The notes under the pieces are model-generated. The model searched no databases and was not told the origin of the DNA. It worked only from the letters and a program-made list of their open reading frames with translations. A DNA stretch of 5,046 nucleotides, from the NCBI GenBank assembly GCA_029210865.1, contig JARGGE010000230.1, positions 1 through 5,046 of the forward strand, written 5' to 3'. The stretch is from Trueperaceae bacterium. Lineage in GTDB: Bacteria; Deinococcota; Deinococci; Deinococcales; Trueperaceae. This document shows, one piece after another, positions 1 through 5,046 of the stretch. Position numbers and translations under genes: made by a program. Position 1 is the stretch's first letter, and every line of letters starts with the position of its first letter.

Positions 1-225
1 GGCGCCTTCCTCACCGGCGTCGTCGCGGGCGGCGGCGCGGGCAGCGAGCTCGCGACCATCGCCGCCGTCGGCTTCCTGGGCGCCTTCACCACCTTCTCGA
101 CGTGGATGGCGGAGCTGCACGGGCGCTGGCGCAGCGGGGCGCGAGCGGGCAGCCTGCTCGAAGCGGTCGCCACGCTGGCGGTGGGGGTCGTATTGGCGGC
201 GTTCGGGGCGTGGCTGGCGAGGTGA
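1..225 (+). CDS. crcB: FluC/CrcB fluoride channel, C-terminal part (5' end outside window)
   Basis: Frame 1 is open from the first base and ends at TGA 223-225, giving 74 residues of the C-terminal part of the protein. The visible piece holds GFLGAFTTFSTW (residues 24-35), which matches the FluC/CrcB signature G-F-x-G-x-x-T-T-F-S-T. In the family this is the broken third helix, which contributes the polar track and the phenylalanines lining the fluoride pore. A last hydrophobic helix follows (about residues 52-72, LLEAVATLAVGVVLAAFGAW) and the protein ends in Arg. FluC channels are dual-topology dimers of about 120-130 aa in the inner membrane that let toxic fluoride leak out of the cell. Position 35, often the second pore Phe, is Trp here. 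The start, any fluoride riboswitch and any sister fluC copy would lie upstream of the window. A VIT-type metal transporter follows after 67 nt. The family call is firm; transport activity is inferred. Confidence 0.88.
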   Translation, partial: GAFLTGVVAGGGAGSELATIAAVGFLGAFTTFSTWMAELHGRWRSGARAGSLLEAVATLAVGVVLAAFGAWLAR

Positions 226-237
226 GGGCGGTCCGGG

Positions 238-258
238 CGGCCCGCAGCGGCCGGGCCG
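238..258 (+). other. short GC inverted repeat between crcB and the VIT gene
   Basis: CGGCCCG (238-244) and CGGGCCG (252-258) can form a 7-bp stem with a 7-nt loop, 12 nt after the crcB stop. No T-run follows, so it is not a canonical intrinsic terminator. In DNA this GC-rich such stems also arise by chance. It may weaken read-through from crcB, or do nothing. Confidence 0.25.
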
Positions 259-278
259 TAGGATGGCCACGACGCACG

Positions 279-285
279 AAGGAGG
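279..285 (+). promoter_or_regulatory. ribosome binding site that sets the VIT gene start
   Basis: AAGGAGG lies 7 nt before ATG 293. An in-frame ATG at 263 lies upstream of this site and has no comparable Shine-Dalgarno sequence. The start is therefore placed at 293, which removes ten non-family residues (MATTHEGGPR) from the longer reading. Confidence 0.8.
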
Positions 286-292
286 CCCACGC

Positions 293-985
293 ATGCGCAA
301 GGCCGAGCAGCACTACATGTCGCGGGTCGGCTGGCTGCGCGCGGCCGTCCTGGGCGCGAACGACGGCATCGTCTCCACGGCCAGCCTGGTGCTGGGCGTC
401 GCCGCGGCGGGCACGTCGCAGACGGGCATCCTCGTCGCGGGCGTCGCGGGCCTCGTGGCCGGCGCCATGTCGATGGCGGCGGGCGAGTACGTGTCGGTCA
501 GCAGCCAGGCCGACACCGAGCGCGCCGACCTGGCGCGCGAGCGCCTCGAGCTCGCCTCGGAACCCGACGCCGAGCACACGGAGCTGGCGGGGATCTACGT
601 CGACCGCGGCCTCGAGCCGGACCTCGCCGACCAGGTCGCCCGCGCCCTCACCGCGCACGACGCGCTCGGCGCCCACGCCCGCGACGAGCTCGGCATCTCG
701 TCGGTGCACACGGCGCGACCCGTCCAAGCGGCGTTCGCCTCGGCCGGCACGTTCGCCGTCGGCGCGGCGCTGCCCCTCCTCTTGGCCCTGCTCCTGCCGC
801 GCGGATGGGTCACCTGGGGCGTCGCGTTGGGCTCGCTCGTGTTCCTGGCGGCGTTGGGCGCCGTGTCGGCCCGAACGGGCGGCGCGCCGATGGGGCGCGG
901 CGCCGCGCGCGTGACGCTGTGGGGTGCGCTCGCCATGGCGCTCACGGCGGGGATCGGGGCGCTGTTCGGGGTCGCGACGGCCTAG
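293..985 (+). CDS. VIT1/CCC1-family (Fe2+/Mn2+) membrane transporter
   Basis: The 230-aa product has the full VIT1/CCC1 layout. The N-terminal signature RAAVLGANDGIVSTASLVLGV (residues 16-36) carries the family Asp (D24) in helix 1. Helix 2 with GAMSMAAGEYVSVSSQ follows (57-72), including Glu65. Next comes a charged cytosolic segment rich in Glu, with the E-R-x-E-L-x-x-x-P-x-x-E-x-x-E-L-x-x-I-Y pattern (about 76-132), equivalent to the metal-binding domain between helices 2 and 3. Three C-terminal helices complete it (about 146-168, 172-194 and 203-227). Relatives move Fe2+ or Mn2+ out of the cytosol: plant VIT1 and yeast Ccc1 into vacuoles, and bacterial members probably out of the cell, in exchange for protons. 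The length is normal for bacterial members. It sits 67 nt after crcB, so the two may share a transcript, but no clear promoter is visible. Which metal it carries cannot be read from the sequence. An ATG at 263 would add ten residues and is disfavoured. Confidence 0.88.
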   Translation: MRKAEQHYMSRVGWLRAAVLGANDGIVSTASLVLGVAAAGTSQTGILVAGVAGLVAGAMSMAAGEYVSVSSQADTERADLARERLELASEPDAEHTELAGIYVDRGLEPDLADQVARALTAHDALGAHARDELGISSVHTARPVQAAFASAGTFAVGAALPLLLALLLPRGWVTWGVALGSLVFLAALGAVSARTGGAPMGRGAARVTLWGALAMALTAGIGALFGVATA

Positions 986-1017
986 GGCGCGTCGCCGGAG
1001 GACCCGCGACCCCCCGG

Positions 1018-1047
1018 TTGACGGCACGCCGCGCAACTTCGTACAGT
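1018..1047 (+). promoter_or_regulatory. candidate sigma-70-type promoter of the regulator/ABC operon
   Basis: TTGACG (1018-1023, five of six matches to TTGACA) and TACAGT (1042-1047, four of six to TATAAT, with the key T1, A2 and T6 kept) are separated by 18 nt. Transcription would start near 1054, about 68 nt before the GntR start codon. This is the least GC-rich stretch in the window, and it coincides with two palindromes, as expected for a regulated promoter. No better -35/-10 pair was found between the VIT stop and ATG 1122. A weaker alternative -10 (CATATT, 1058-1063) lacks a good -35. Confidence 0.55.
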
Positions 1048-1057
1048 TCACTGTACG
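1040..1057. promoter_or_regulatory. 18-bp palindrome over the -10, candidate operator
   Basis: CGTACAGTTCACTGTACG is a perfect inverted repeat with 8-bp arms (1040-1047 and 1050-1057) around a 2-bp centre (TC). The left arm contains the whole proposed -10 hexamer, and the right arm covers the predicted transcription start. A dimeric protein bound here would block RNA polymerase. The motif differs from the TGGTC/GACCA site next to it, so it may serve a second regulator. I do not recognise the cognate protein. Confidence 0.5.
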
Positions 1058-1062
1058 CATAT

Positions 1063-1073
1063 TGGTCTGACCA
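1063..1073. promoter_or_regulatory. FadR/PdhR-type GntR operator palindrome
   Basis: TGGTCTGACCA is a perfect palindrome with 5-bp arms around a central T. It matches the T-G-G-T-N3-A-C-C-A core known for FCD-type GntR regulators such as FadR, PdhR and LldR. It begins about 9 nt after the predicted transcription start and 49 nt before an FCD-type GntR gene, the usual place for an autoregulatory site. Its centre is about 19.5 bp from the centre of the upstream palindrome, close to two helical turns. That the regulator encoded at 1122 binds here is inferred. Confidence 0.6.
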
Positions 1074-1074
1074 T

Positions 1075-1108
1075 CCGACGACCCGCCAGCCCGCCCGACG
1101 ACCCGCCA
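1075..1108 (+). repeat. 14-bp direct repeat, 20-nt period, in the leader
   Basis: CCGACGACCCGCCA occurs at 1075-1088 and again, unchanged, at 1095-1108, with 6 nt between (GCCCGC). The pair fills most of the presumed untranslated leader between the operator and the Shine-Dalgarno site (AGGAGG, 1112-1117). Role unknown. It could be a small tandem duplication or a paired binding site. Confidence 0.6.
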
Positions 1109-1121
1109 TCCAGGAGGCGCG

Positions 1122-1886
1122 ATGTTCGACGCCGATCTCGCCGTCAAACGCACCAAGCTGGCCGACGAGGTCGTCGCGCAGCTGCTGCGGATGATCCGCG
1201 AGCGGCGCCTGGTGCCGGGCGACCGGCTGCCGCCGGAGCGCCAGCTGGCGCAGACCTTCCAGGTCTCGCGGGCGAGCCTGCGCGACGCCATCCGCCAGCT
1301 CGAGCTGCTCGGGTACGTCGACGTTCGCCAGGGCGACGGCAGCGTCGTCCGCATGCCCGACGCGAACACCCTCTCGCAGCCCTTCCTGGGCCTGCTCAGC
1401 GGTCGCCCGCACGCCGCGAGCGACCTCGTCGAGTTCCGCCGGATCCTCGAGCCCCAGGTGGCCGCGCTCGCGGCCCGGCGCTGCACCTCAGCCCACGCGA
1501 CCCAGCTCGAGCACGCCCTCGACGCCCAACGACGGCGGGTCGAGGCCGGCGAACGCCTGGGCAGCGAGGACCTCGAGTTCCACCAGCTCATCGCCACCAT
1601 CGGCGGCAACGCCACCGTCCTGGCCGTCACCGACACCCTCCGCTCGCTCCTTCACGAGCTGCGCACGAAGCACCTCACCGGCGACCAACCCCGCCTGGGC
1701 CTGCAGCAGCACGTCGCGATCGCCGACGCCATCCGCGGCCGCGACGACGCCGCGGCGGCAGCCGCGATGCACGCCCACCTCGACGCCGTCGAAGCCAGCC
1801 TGCTCCTCGAGGGCGCCCCGCCCTCCGATGCCGCCCCGAACCCCGCCCCTACCGATCGACCCCGCTCGCAAGGAGGACCCGCATGA
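1122..1886 (+). CDS. GntR-family transcriptional regulator, FadR subfamily (FCD domain)
   Basis: The 254-aa protein has an N-terminal GntR winged helix-turn-helix (about residues 12-78), with the diagnostic run GDRLPPERQLAQTFQVSRAS (33-52) followed by LRDAIRQLELLGYV (53-66) and the wing VRQGDGSVVR. An all-helical FCD ligand domain follows (about 98-225). The FCD metal-site pattern is intact: D150, H154 (DLEFH), H197 (QQH) and H219 (HAHLDAV). Members with this set bind a divalent metal that coordinates a carboxylate effector, and effector binding usually releases DNA. A Pro/Ala-rich tail (about 229-254) lies beyond the domain. The start is supported by AGGAGG (1112-1117) ahead of the ATG. The stop overlaps the binding-protein start (ATGA, 1883-1886), so the two are translationally coupled. 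A matching operator lies upstream, suggesting autoregulation and local control of the ABC importer. The effector is unknown. Confidence 0.9.
   Translation: MFDADLAVKRTKLADEVVAQLLRMIRERRLVPGDRLPPERQLAQTFQVSRASLRDAIRQLELLGYVDVRQGDGSVVRMPDANTLSQPFLGLLSGRPHAASDLVEFRRILEPQVAALAARRCTSAHATQLEHALDAQRRRVEAGERLGSEDLEFHQLIATIGGNATVLAVTDTLRSLLHELRTKHLTGDQPRLGLQQHVAIADAIRGRDDAAAAAAMHAHLDAVEASLLLEGAPPSDAAPNPAPTDRPRSQGGPA
1870..1877 (+). promoter_or_regulatory. strong ribosome binding site inside the regulator's last codons
   Basis: AAGGAGGA lies 5 nt before ATG 1883 and is embedded in codons for S-Q-G-G-P at the regulator's C terminus. With the ATGA overlap it fixes the binding-protein start and should allow efficient, partly independent initiation. 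Confidence 0.8.
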
Positions 1887-3382
1887 CCCGCCTCGTCCGT
1901 TCCCTGCTCGCCCTCGCCCTGACCGCCGCCCTCGCCTGGGGCGCCGCGCAGGAGACGTTCACCTACGCCGCGCAAGCGGACGCTGTGGGCCTCTCCCCCG
2001 TGCTGACGAACGACCAGGTGTCGTCGGTGGCCAACCGCCACATCTACGAGAACCTGGTCCGGCGCAACCCGACCACGCTCGAGCTCGAGCCCTGGCTCGC
2101 CGAGTCGTGGGAGACCCCGGACGCCAACACCTGGATCTTCCGGCTCCGCCCCGGCATCACCTTCCACGACGGCACGCCGTTCGACGCCGCCGCGGTCAAG
2201 CGCACCTTCGACCGCATCAAGGACCCGGCCACCGGCTCGCCGCGCGCCAGCCTGCTCGCGCCCGTCCAGACCATCGAGGTCGTCGACGACCTCACCCTGC
2301 GGATGACGACGGGCGCGCCGTACGGCGCGTTCCTCGCCGCCCTGGCCCACATCAACGCCGCGATCGAGAGCCCGACCGCCGTGGAGCAGTACGGCGACCT
2401 GATGCGCAACCCGGTCGGCACGGGCCCGTTCCGCTTCGAGAGCTGGGTGTCGGGCGACCGGATCACCCTCGTCACCAACCCGGACTACTGGGGCGGCGCT
2501 CCCGAGATCGACGTCTTCGAGATCGTGGTGATCCCCGACGTCAACACCCAGGTGGCCCTGCTCGAACGCGGTGAGGTCGACCTGCTCGACGCGCTGCCCC
2601 CCGAGCTCGTCGCGCGCGTCCAGACCCTCCCCGGCGTCACCACGATCAGCCAGCCCGGCACGCCGGTCTTCTACCTCGGCTTCGACCACACCGAGGCCCT
2701 GTGGCAGGACCGCACGGCGCGCGAGGCCATCGCCGCCGCCGTGAACACCGAGGTCATCGTCACGCTGCTGCAGCCCACCGCCGTCGGCTCGTGCAGCGTC
2801 ATCGGCCCGCAGGTGTTCGGCTACGTCGCCGGCGTCGAAGAGGCGTGCGTCGGCAGCGACCCCGCCCGCGCCGCCGAGCTGTGGGGCCAGGTCGAGGGCG
2901 CGCGCCCGATCACCCTCTGGGTGCCGCAGATCGGCAACTACCCGCGCGTCGGCCAGATCATCCAGGGCCAGCTGAGCCAAGCGGGCTTCGACGTCTCGAT
3001 CAACCTGGTCGAGTGGGGCGCCTACCTCGCGGCGACGAGCGCCGGCGAGCAGGACCTCTTCCTCCTCGGCTGGAGCAACGTGACCGCCGACGGCAGCGAG
3101 CTGCTCTACCCCAACCTGCACACGGCGAACGTCGGCGCGTCGAACCGCTCGGGCTACAGCAACCCCGAGATCGACGCCATCATCGCGGCGAGCCGCGGCA
3201 CCACCGACCAGGCCGAGCGCCTCGCGCTGCTCGACCAGGCCAACCGCGCGCTGCTCGCCGACGTCGCGTGGGTGACGCTCTACCACGAGGTGCTGCTCGT
3301 CGCGCACCGCGACGCGCTCACCGGCCTCGAGCAGCTGCCGAACGGCGACTGGCTCATCGGCAACGCCGCCTTGGCGGACTGA
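1883..3382 (+). CDS. ABC transporter family 5 solute-binding protein (peptide/nickel type)
   Basis: This 499-aa extracytoplasmic binding protein captures substrate and delivers it to the permease pair encoded downstream. It opens with a Sec signal peptide: MTRLVR, a hydrophobic core (about residues 8-19), and likely cleavage near A22/Q23. There is no lipobox Cys, so it should be a soluble periplasmic protein. Family SBP_bac_5 (DppA/OppA/NikA fold) is shown by PWLAESWE (70-77), the signature W-x-F-x-L-R-x-G-I-x-F-H-D-G-T-P-F (84-100) with AVKRTFDRIKDP after it, DYWGGAPEID, the hinge-region FYLGFDHT (263-270), D-R-T-A-R-E-A-I-A-A-A-V-N, and the late GWSN (about 396-399). Two cysteines, C304 and C322, flank a loop and could form a disulfide. 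Length is usual for the family. Substrates in this family range from di- and oligopeptides to nickel, glutathione, opines and oligosaccharides. The FCD-type regulator hints at a carboxylate-linked substrate, but this is inference. A pair of GC stem-loops follows the stop codon. Confidence 0.93.
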   Translation: MTRLVRSLLALALTAALAWGAAQETFTYAAQADAVGLSPVLTNDQVSSVANRHIYENLVRRNPTTLELEPWLAESWETPDANTWIFRLRPGITFHDGTPFDAAAVKRTFDRIKDPATGSPRASLLAPVQTIEVVDDLTLRMTTGAPYGAFLAALAHINAAIESPTAVEQYGDLMRNPVGTGPFRFESWVSGDRITLVTNPDYWGGAPEIDVFEIVVIPDVNTQVALLERGEVDLLDALPPELVARVQTLPGVTTISQPGTPVFYLGFDHTEALWQDRTAREAIAAAVNTEVIVTLLQPTAVGSCSVIGPQVFGYVAGVEEACVGSDPARAAELWGQVEGARPITLWVPQIGNYPRVGQIIQGQLSQAGFDVSINLVEWGAYLAATSAGEQDLFLLGWSNVTADGSELLYPNLHTANVGASNRSGYSNPEIDAIIAASRGTTDQAERLALLDQANRALLADVAWVTLYHEVLLVAHRDALTGLEQLPNGDWLIGNAALAD

Positions 3383-3396
3383 CCGCACCCGCGAGC

Positions 3397-3420
3397 GGGG
3401 GCCGGCGGTCGCCGGCCCCC
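3397..3420 (+). terminator. intercistronic stem-loop 1, possible attenuator or mRNA stabiliser
   Basis: A 10-bp all-GC stem (3397-3406 with 3411-3420) closes a GGTC tetraloop 14 nt after the binding-protein stop. No T-run follows, so classical intrinsic termination is unlikely to be complete. In other binding-protein-led ABC operons, such as malE-malF, stem-loops at this place block 3' exonucleases and keep the binding-protein message in excess. That role, or partial termination, is the best inference. A smaller competing hairpin, CCCG/CGGG with loop CGAG (3388-3399), uses the same Gs and would be far weaker. Confidence 0.45.
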
Positions 3421-3440
3421 GACTGGCCGAACCCGCGAGC

Positions 3441-3464
3441 GGGGGCCGGCGCACGCCGGCCCCC
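3441..3464 (+). terminator. intercistronic stem-loop 2, possible attenuator or mRNA stabiliser
   Basis: This has the same 10-bp GC stem as the first (3441-3450 with 3455-3464), with loop GCAC, and is followed by ACCCCCTACC rather than a T-run. It lies 65 nt before the permease start. Stacked in series with stem-loop 1, it could strengthen partial termination or 3'-end protection of the binding-protein message. Arms of the two units are interchangeable, so a long-range pairing between unit 1 and unit 2 is also possible. Confidence 0.45.
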
Positions 3465-3529
3465 ACCCCCTACCCGACCTATCTTGCCCGCCGCTATCGC
3501 GCTCCGATCCCGCGAAGGGAACCGCCCGC

Positions 3530-4468
3530 ATGACGCAGTACGCGCTCCGTAGGCTGCTCGAGACGGTCCCGATCCTGCTGGGCGTCACGCTGCTGACGTT
3601 CCTGATCCTCCACCTGTCGCCGGGCGATCCCGCCGTGTTGATCGGCGGACCGACCGCTACCGCCGAGGAGATCGCCAACATCCGCGCGCGCCTCGACCTC
3701 GACCGGCCGCTCCCCGAGCAGTACCTGACCTTCCTCGGCGGCCTGGTGCGCGGCGACCTGGGCGAATCGGTCCAGCGCCGCGAGTCGGTGCGCTCGATGA
3801 TCGCGGTGCGCCTGCCCAACACGCTCTTCCTCGCCGCCGCCAGCATGCTGGTGACGCTGTTCGGCGTGGTGCTGGGCGTGATCGCCGCGACCAAGCAGAA
3901 CTCGCTCACCGACCTCTCGCTCATGACGGTCTCGCTGCTGGGCGTCTCGATCCCCAACTTCTGGCTCGGGCTGATGCTCATCATCTGGTTCTCGGTCGAC
4001 CTGCGCTGGTTCCCGGCGGCCGGCCTCGCCCGCCCCTTCTTCTCGTGGGAGGGGCTGCAGGCGGTGGTCTTGCCGGCCTTGACGCTCGGCACCGCCGGCA
4101 TGGCGCTGGTCGCGCGGCTCACGCGCAGCGGCATGCTCGAGGCGCTGCAGCAGGACTACGTCCGCACCGCACGCGCCAAGGGCCTCGCCGACCGCGCGGT
4201 CGTGTACCGACACGCGCTGCGCAACACGCTCGTTCCGGTGGTGACGATCCTGGGACTCAACTTCGGCTACCTGCTCGGCGGCGCGGTCGTGACCGAGACG
4301 GTGTTCGCGATCAACGGCATCGGCCGGCTGACCGTCGACTCGATCCTCGCGCGCGATTACGCGGTGGTGCAAGGCTGCGTGGTGTTCATCGCGTCGGCGT
4401 TCGTGTTCGTCAACCTGCTCGTCGACCTGTCGTACGCCTTCCTCGACCCGAAGCTGAGGTACCAGTGA
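3530..4468 (+). CDS. ABC transporter permease, DppB/OppB type
   Basis: The 312-aa integral membrane subunit forms half of the translocation channel of the importer. It has the DppB layout: helix 1 (about residues 9-29), L-S-P-G-D-P-A (29-35), a periplasmic segment with R-L-D-L-D-R-P-L-P-E-Q-Y and GDLGESV (75-81), then helices from about 98-120 onward. The cytoplasmic EAA loop, DYVRTARAKGL (209-219) running into YRHALRNTLVP (226-236), is the docking site for the ATPase subunit. It ends with the typical V-x-x-F-V-x-x-N-L-x-V-D-L-x-Y-x-x-L-D-P-K-x-R-Y close. A weak Shine-Dalgarno (AAGGGA, 3515-3520) lies 9 nt ahead of the ATG, in contrast to the strong one before the binding-protein gene, consistent with lower permease output. 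The stop overlaps the next gene by GTGA. Length and motifs are complete. Confidence 0.94.
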   Translation: MTQYALRRLLETVPILLGVTLLTFLILHLSPGDPAVLIGGPTATAEEIANIRARLDLDRPLPEQYLTFLGGLVRGDLGESVQRRESVRSMIAVRLPNTLFLAAASMLVTLFGVVLGVIAATKQNSLTDLSLMTVSLLGVSIPNFWLGLMLIIWFSVDLRWFPAAGLARPFFSWEGLQAVVLPALTLGTAGMALVARLTRSGMLEALQQDYVRTARAKGLADRAVVYRHALRNTLVPVVTILGLNFGYLLGGAVVTETVFAINGIGRLTVDSILARDYAVVQGCVVFIASAFVFVNLLVDLSYAFLDPKLRYQ

Positions 4469-5046
4469 CCCCCGCCGCCACGCCCCGCGCCCGGGTACCC
4501 AAGGTGGTGCGCAAGCTGCTGCGCAGCCCGCACTTCGTGGTCGGGCTAGTGCTCAGCGTCGTCGTCGTCGGGGTCGCGCTCCTGGCCCCCTGGTTGGCGC
4601 CCAAGGACCCGTACTTCCAGGACTACGGCGCGGTGCTGCGCCCGGTGGGCGCCGAGGGGTTCCCGCTCGGCACCGACCAGTACGGACGCGACATGCTCAG
4701 CCGCCTGATCTTCGGCGCGCGCATCTCGGTGGCGGTCGGGGCCGCGTCGGTGGGACTGGGGTTGCTGTTGGGCGTGATCCTGGGCGTGCTGGCGGGCTAC
4801 TACCGCCGCCTCGACCGGCCGATCATGATGCTCGTCGACGTCCTGATCGCCTTCCCGGGCATCCTGCTGGCCATCGCGATCGTGGCCGCCCTCGGTCCCG
4901 GATTGGCGAACGTCGTCTTCGCGGTCGCCCTCTTCTCGGTCCCGACCTTCGCCCGCATCGCCCGCGCGTCGGTGATGAGCGCCCGCGAGACCGAGTACGT
5001 CGACGCCGCCCGCGCGCTCGGCGCCGGCGACGCCCGCATCATGCTG
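4465..5046 (+). CDS. ABC transporter permease, DppC/OppC type (3' end outside window)
   Basis: The frame begins at GTG 4465, overlapping the DppB-type stop as GTGA, with GAGG (4456-4459) 5 nt before it. No in-frame ATG gives a sensible N terminus, since the first lies inside a conserved motif. The 194 residues seen are the N-terminal two thirds of a DppC-type subunit. After a short cytosolic tail comes helix 1 (about 24-45), followed by A-P-K-D-P (45-49). The hallmark LGTDQYGRDMLSRLIFGARI is at 68-87. Helices follow at about 89-111 and 122-144 (DVLIAFPGILLAIAI), and the start of the EAA loop is EYVDAARALGA (177-187). It pairs with the DppB-type protein to form the heterodimeric channel, and the EAA loop docks the ATPase. 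About 80-100 more residues, then dppD/dppF-like ATPase genes, are expected downstream. Confidence 0.93.
   Translation, partial: MTPAATPRARVPKVVRKLLRSPHFVVGLVLSVVVVGVALLAPWLAPKDPYFQDYGAVLRPVGAEGFPLGTDQYGRDMLSRLIFGARISVAVGAASVGLGLLLGVILGVLAGYYRRLDRPIMMLVDVLIAFPGILLAIAIVAALGPGLANVVFAVALFSVPTFARIARASVMSARETEYVDAARALGAGDARIML

Larger units (their letters stand above)
3387..3464 (+). repeat. tandem duplicated 34-nt stem-loop unit between binding protein and permease
   Basis: Two 34-nt units (3387-3420 and 3431-3464) are identical except in the 4-nt loop. Each starts ACCCGCGAGC, continues with the 10-nt arm GGGGGCCGGC, then the loop (GGTC in the first, GCAC in the second) and the complementary arm GCCGGCCCCC. 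The period is 44 nt, with GACTGGCCGA between the units. Near-perfect conservation of stem and 5' flank with a changed loop suggests recent duplication plus selection on the structure, or a short dispersed repeat family. Both units lie on the transcribed strand of the operon, directly after the binding-protein stop. Confidence 0.85.

Noticed and set aside
263..292. Longer N terminus of the VIT-family protein from ATG 263
   Set aside because: The extra ten residues are not family-like. A strong Shine-Dalgarno site (279-285) lies inside this stretch and points to ATG 293.
991..1010. Possible terminator after the VIT gene (GTCGC at 991-995 with GCGAC at 1006-1010)
   Set aside because: The stem is only 5 bp with a 10-nt loop and no T-run, too weak in this GC-rich context to call.
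86..1636. 516-codon open frame on the - strand across crcB, the VIT gene and the GntR gene
   Set aside because: It spans three well-supported + strand genes and a promoter region, and has biased Arg/Ser/Ala composition without domain signals.
1652..3466. 604-codon open frame on the - strand, antisense to the regulator and binding-protein genes
   Set aside because: Its product is Arg/Gly/Ala/Asp-rich low-complexity sequence with no recognisable domain. Such frames are expected opposite very GC-rich genes whose third positions are G or C. The + strand genes here have clear family motifs.
3480..3500. Separate promoter for the permease genes (TATCTT at 3480-3485)
   Set aside because: No -35-like hexamer lies 16-18 nt upstream, where the GC stem-loop sits. 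The permeases are more simply read from the upstream promoter.
3494..4372. 292-codon open frame on the - strand opposite the DppB-type gene
   Set aside because: It is rich in His, Gln, Arg and Glu from reverse reading of hydrophobic membrane codons, and overlaps a textbook permease.
4557..4569. Short GTC triplet run in the DppC-type gene
   Set aside because: It encodes four valines of the first transmembrane helix and is ordinary for a GC-rich membrane protein.
1..5046. CRISPR array, tRNA or rRNA genes, insertion sequence, phage or toxin-antitoxin genes
   Set aside because: No regularly spaced repeats, tRNA-like cloverleaf, transposase motif, or small two-gene toxin module was seen. The window is accounted for by transport genes and their control region.

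Overview
The window is a very GC-rich (roughly 70%), gene-dense bacterial stretch. All six recognisable genes are on the + strand. Third codon positions are almost always G or C, so every reverse-strand frame stays open for long distances without coding. The binding protein has a Sec-type signal peptide with no lipobox cysteine, and codon use is extreme. Together these fit a high-GC lineage with a periplasm-like compartment. Deinococcota of the Truepera type is my best guess, but the window has no marker gene and the assignment is weak.

Region 1 (1-985) holds two small ion-handling membrane proteins. The first is the C-terminal part of a FluC/CrcB fluoride channel, cut by the window edge. The second is a complete VIT1/CCC1-family metal transporter, 230 aa when started at the ATG that follows a strong Shine-Dalgarno site.

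Region 2 (986-1121) is a compact control region. It has a recognisable -35/-10 pair, an 18-bp palindrome lying over the -10, an 11-bp palindrome (TGGTCTGACCA) of the kind bound by FadR/PdhR/LldR-type GntR regulators, and a 14-bp direct repeat in the presumed leader.

Region 3 (1122-5046, continuing past the window) is a peptide/nickel-type (Dpp/Opp) ABC importer operon led by its probable regulator. The order is an FCD-type GntR regulator, a family 5 solute-binding protein (ATGA overlap with the regulator), a 147-nt gap with two near-identical GC stem-loops, a DppB-type permease, and a DppC-type permease (GTG start, GTGA overlap, cut at the 3' edge). The ATPase genes probably lie just downstream. 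The regulator presumably senses a carboxylate-type ligand linked to the imported substrate and represses its own promoter. The stem-loops probably keep binding-protein mRNA in excess over permease mRNA. The substrate cannot be named from sequence.

Nothing here looks like a wholly new system. The points most worth checking are the double-palindrome promoter and the duplicated intercistronic stem-loop.
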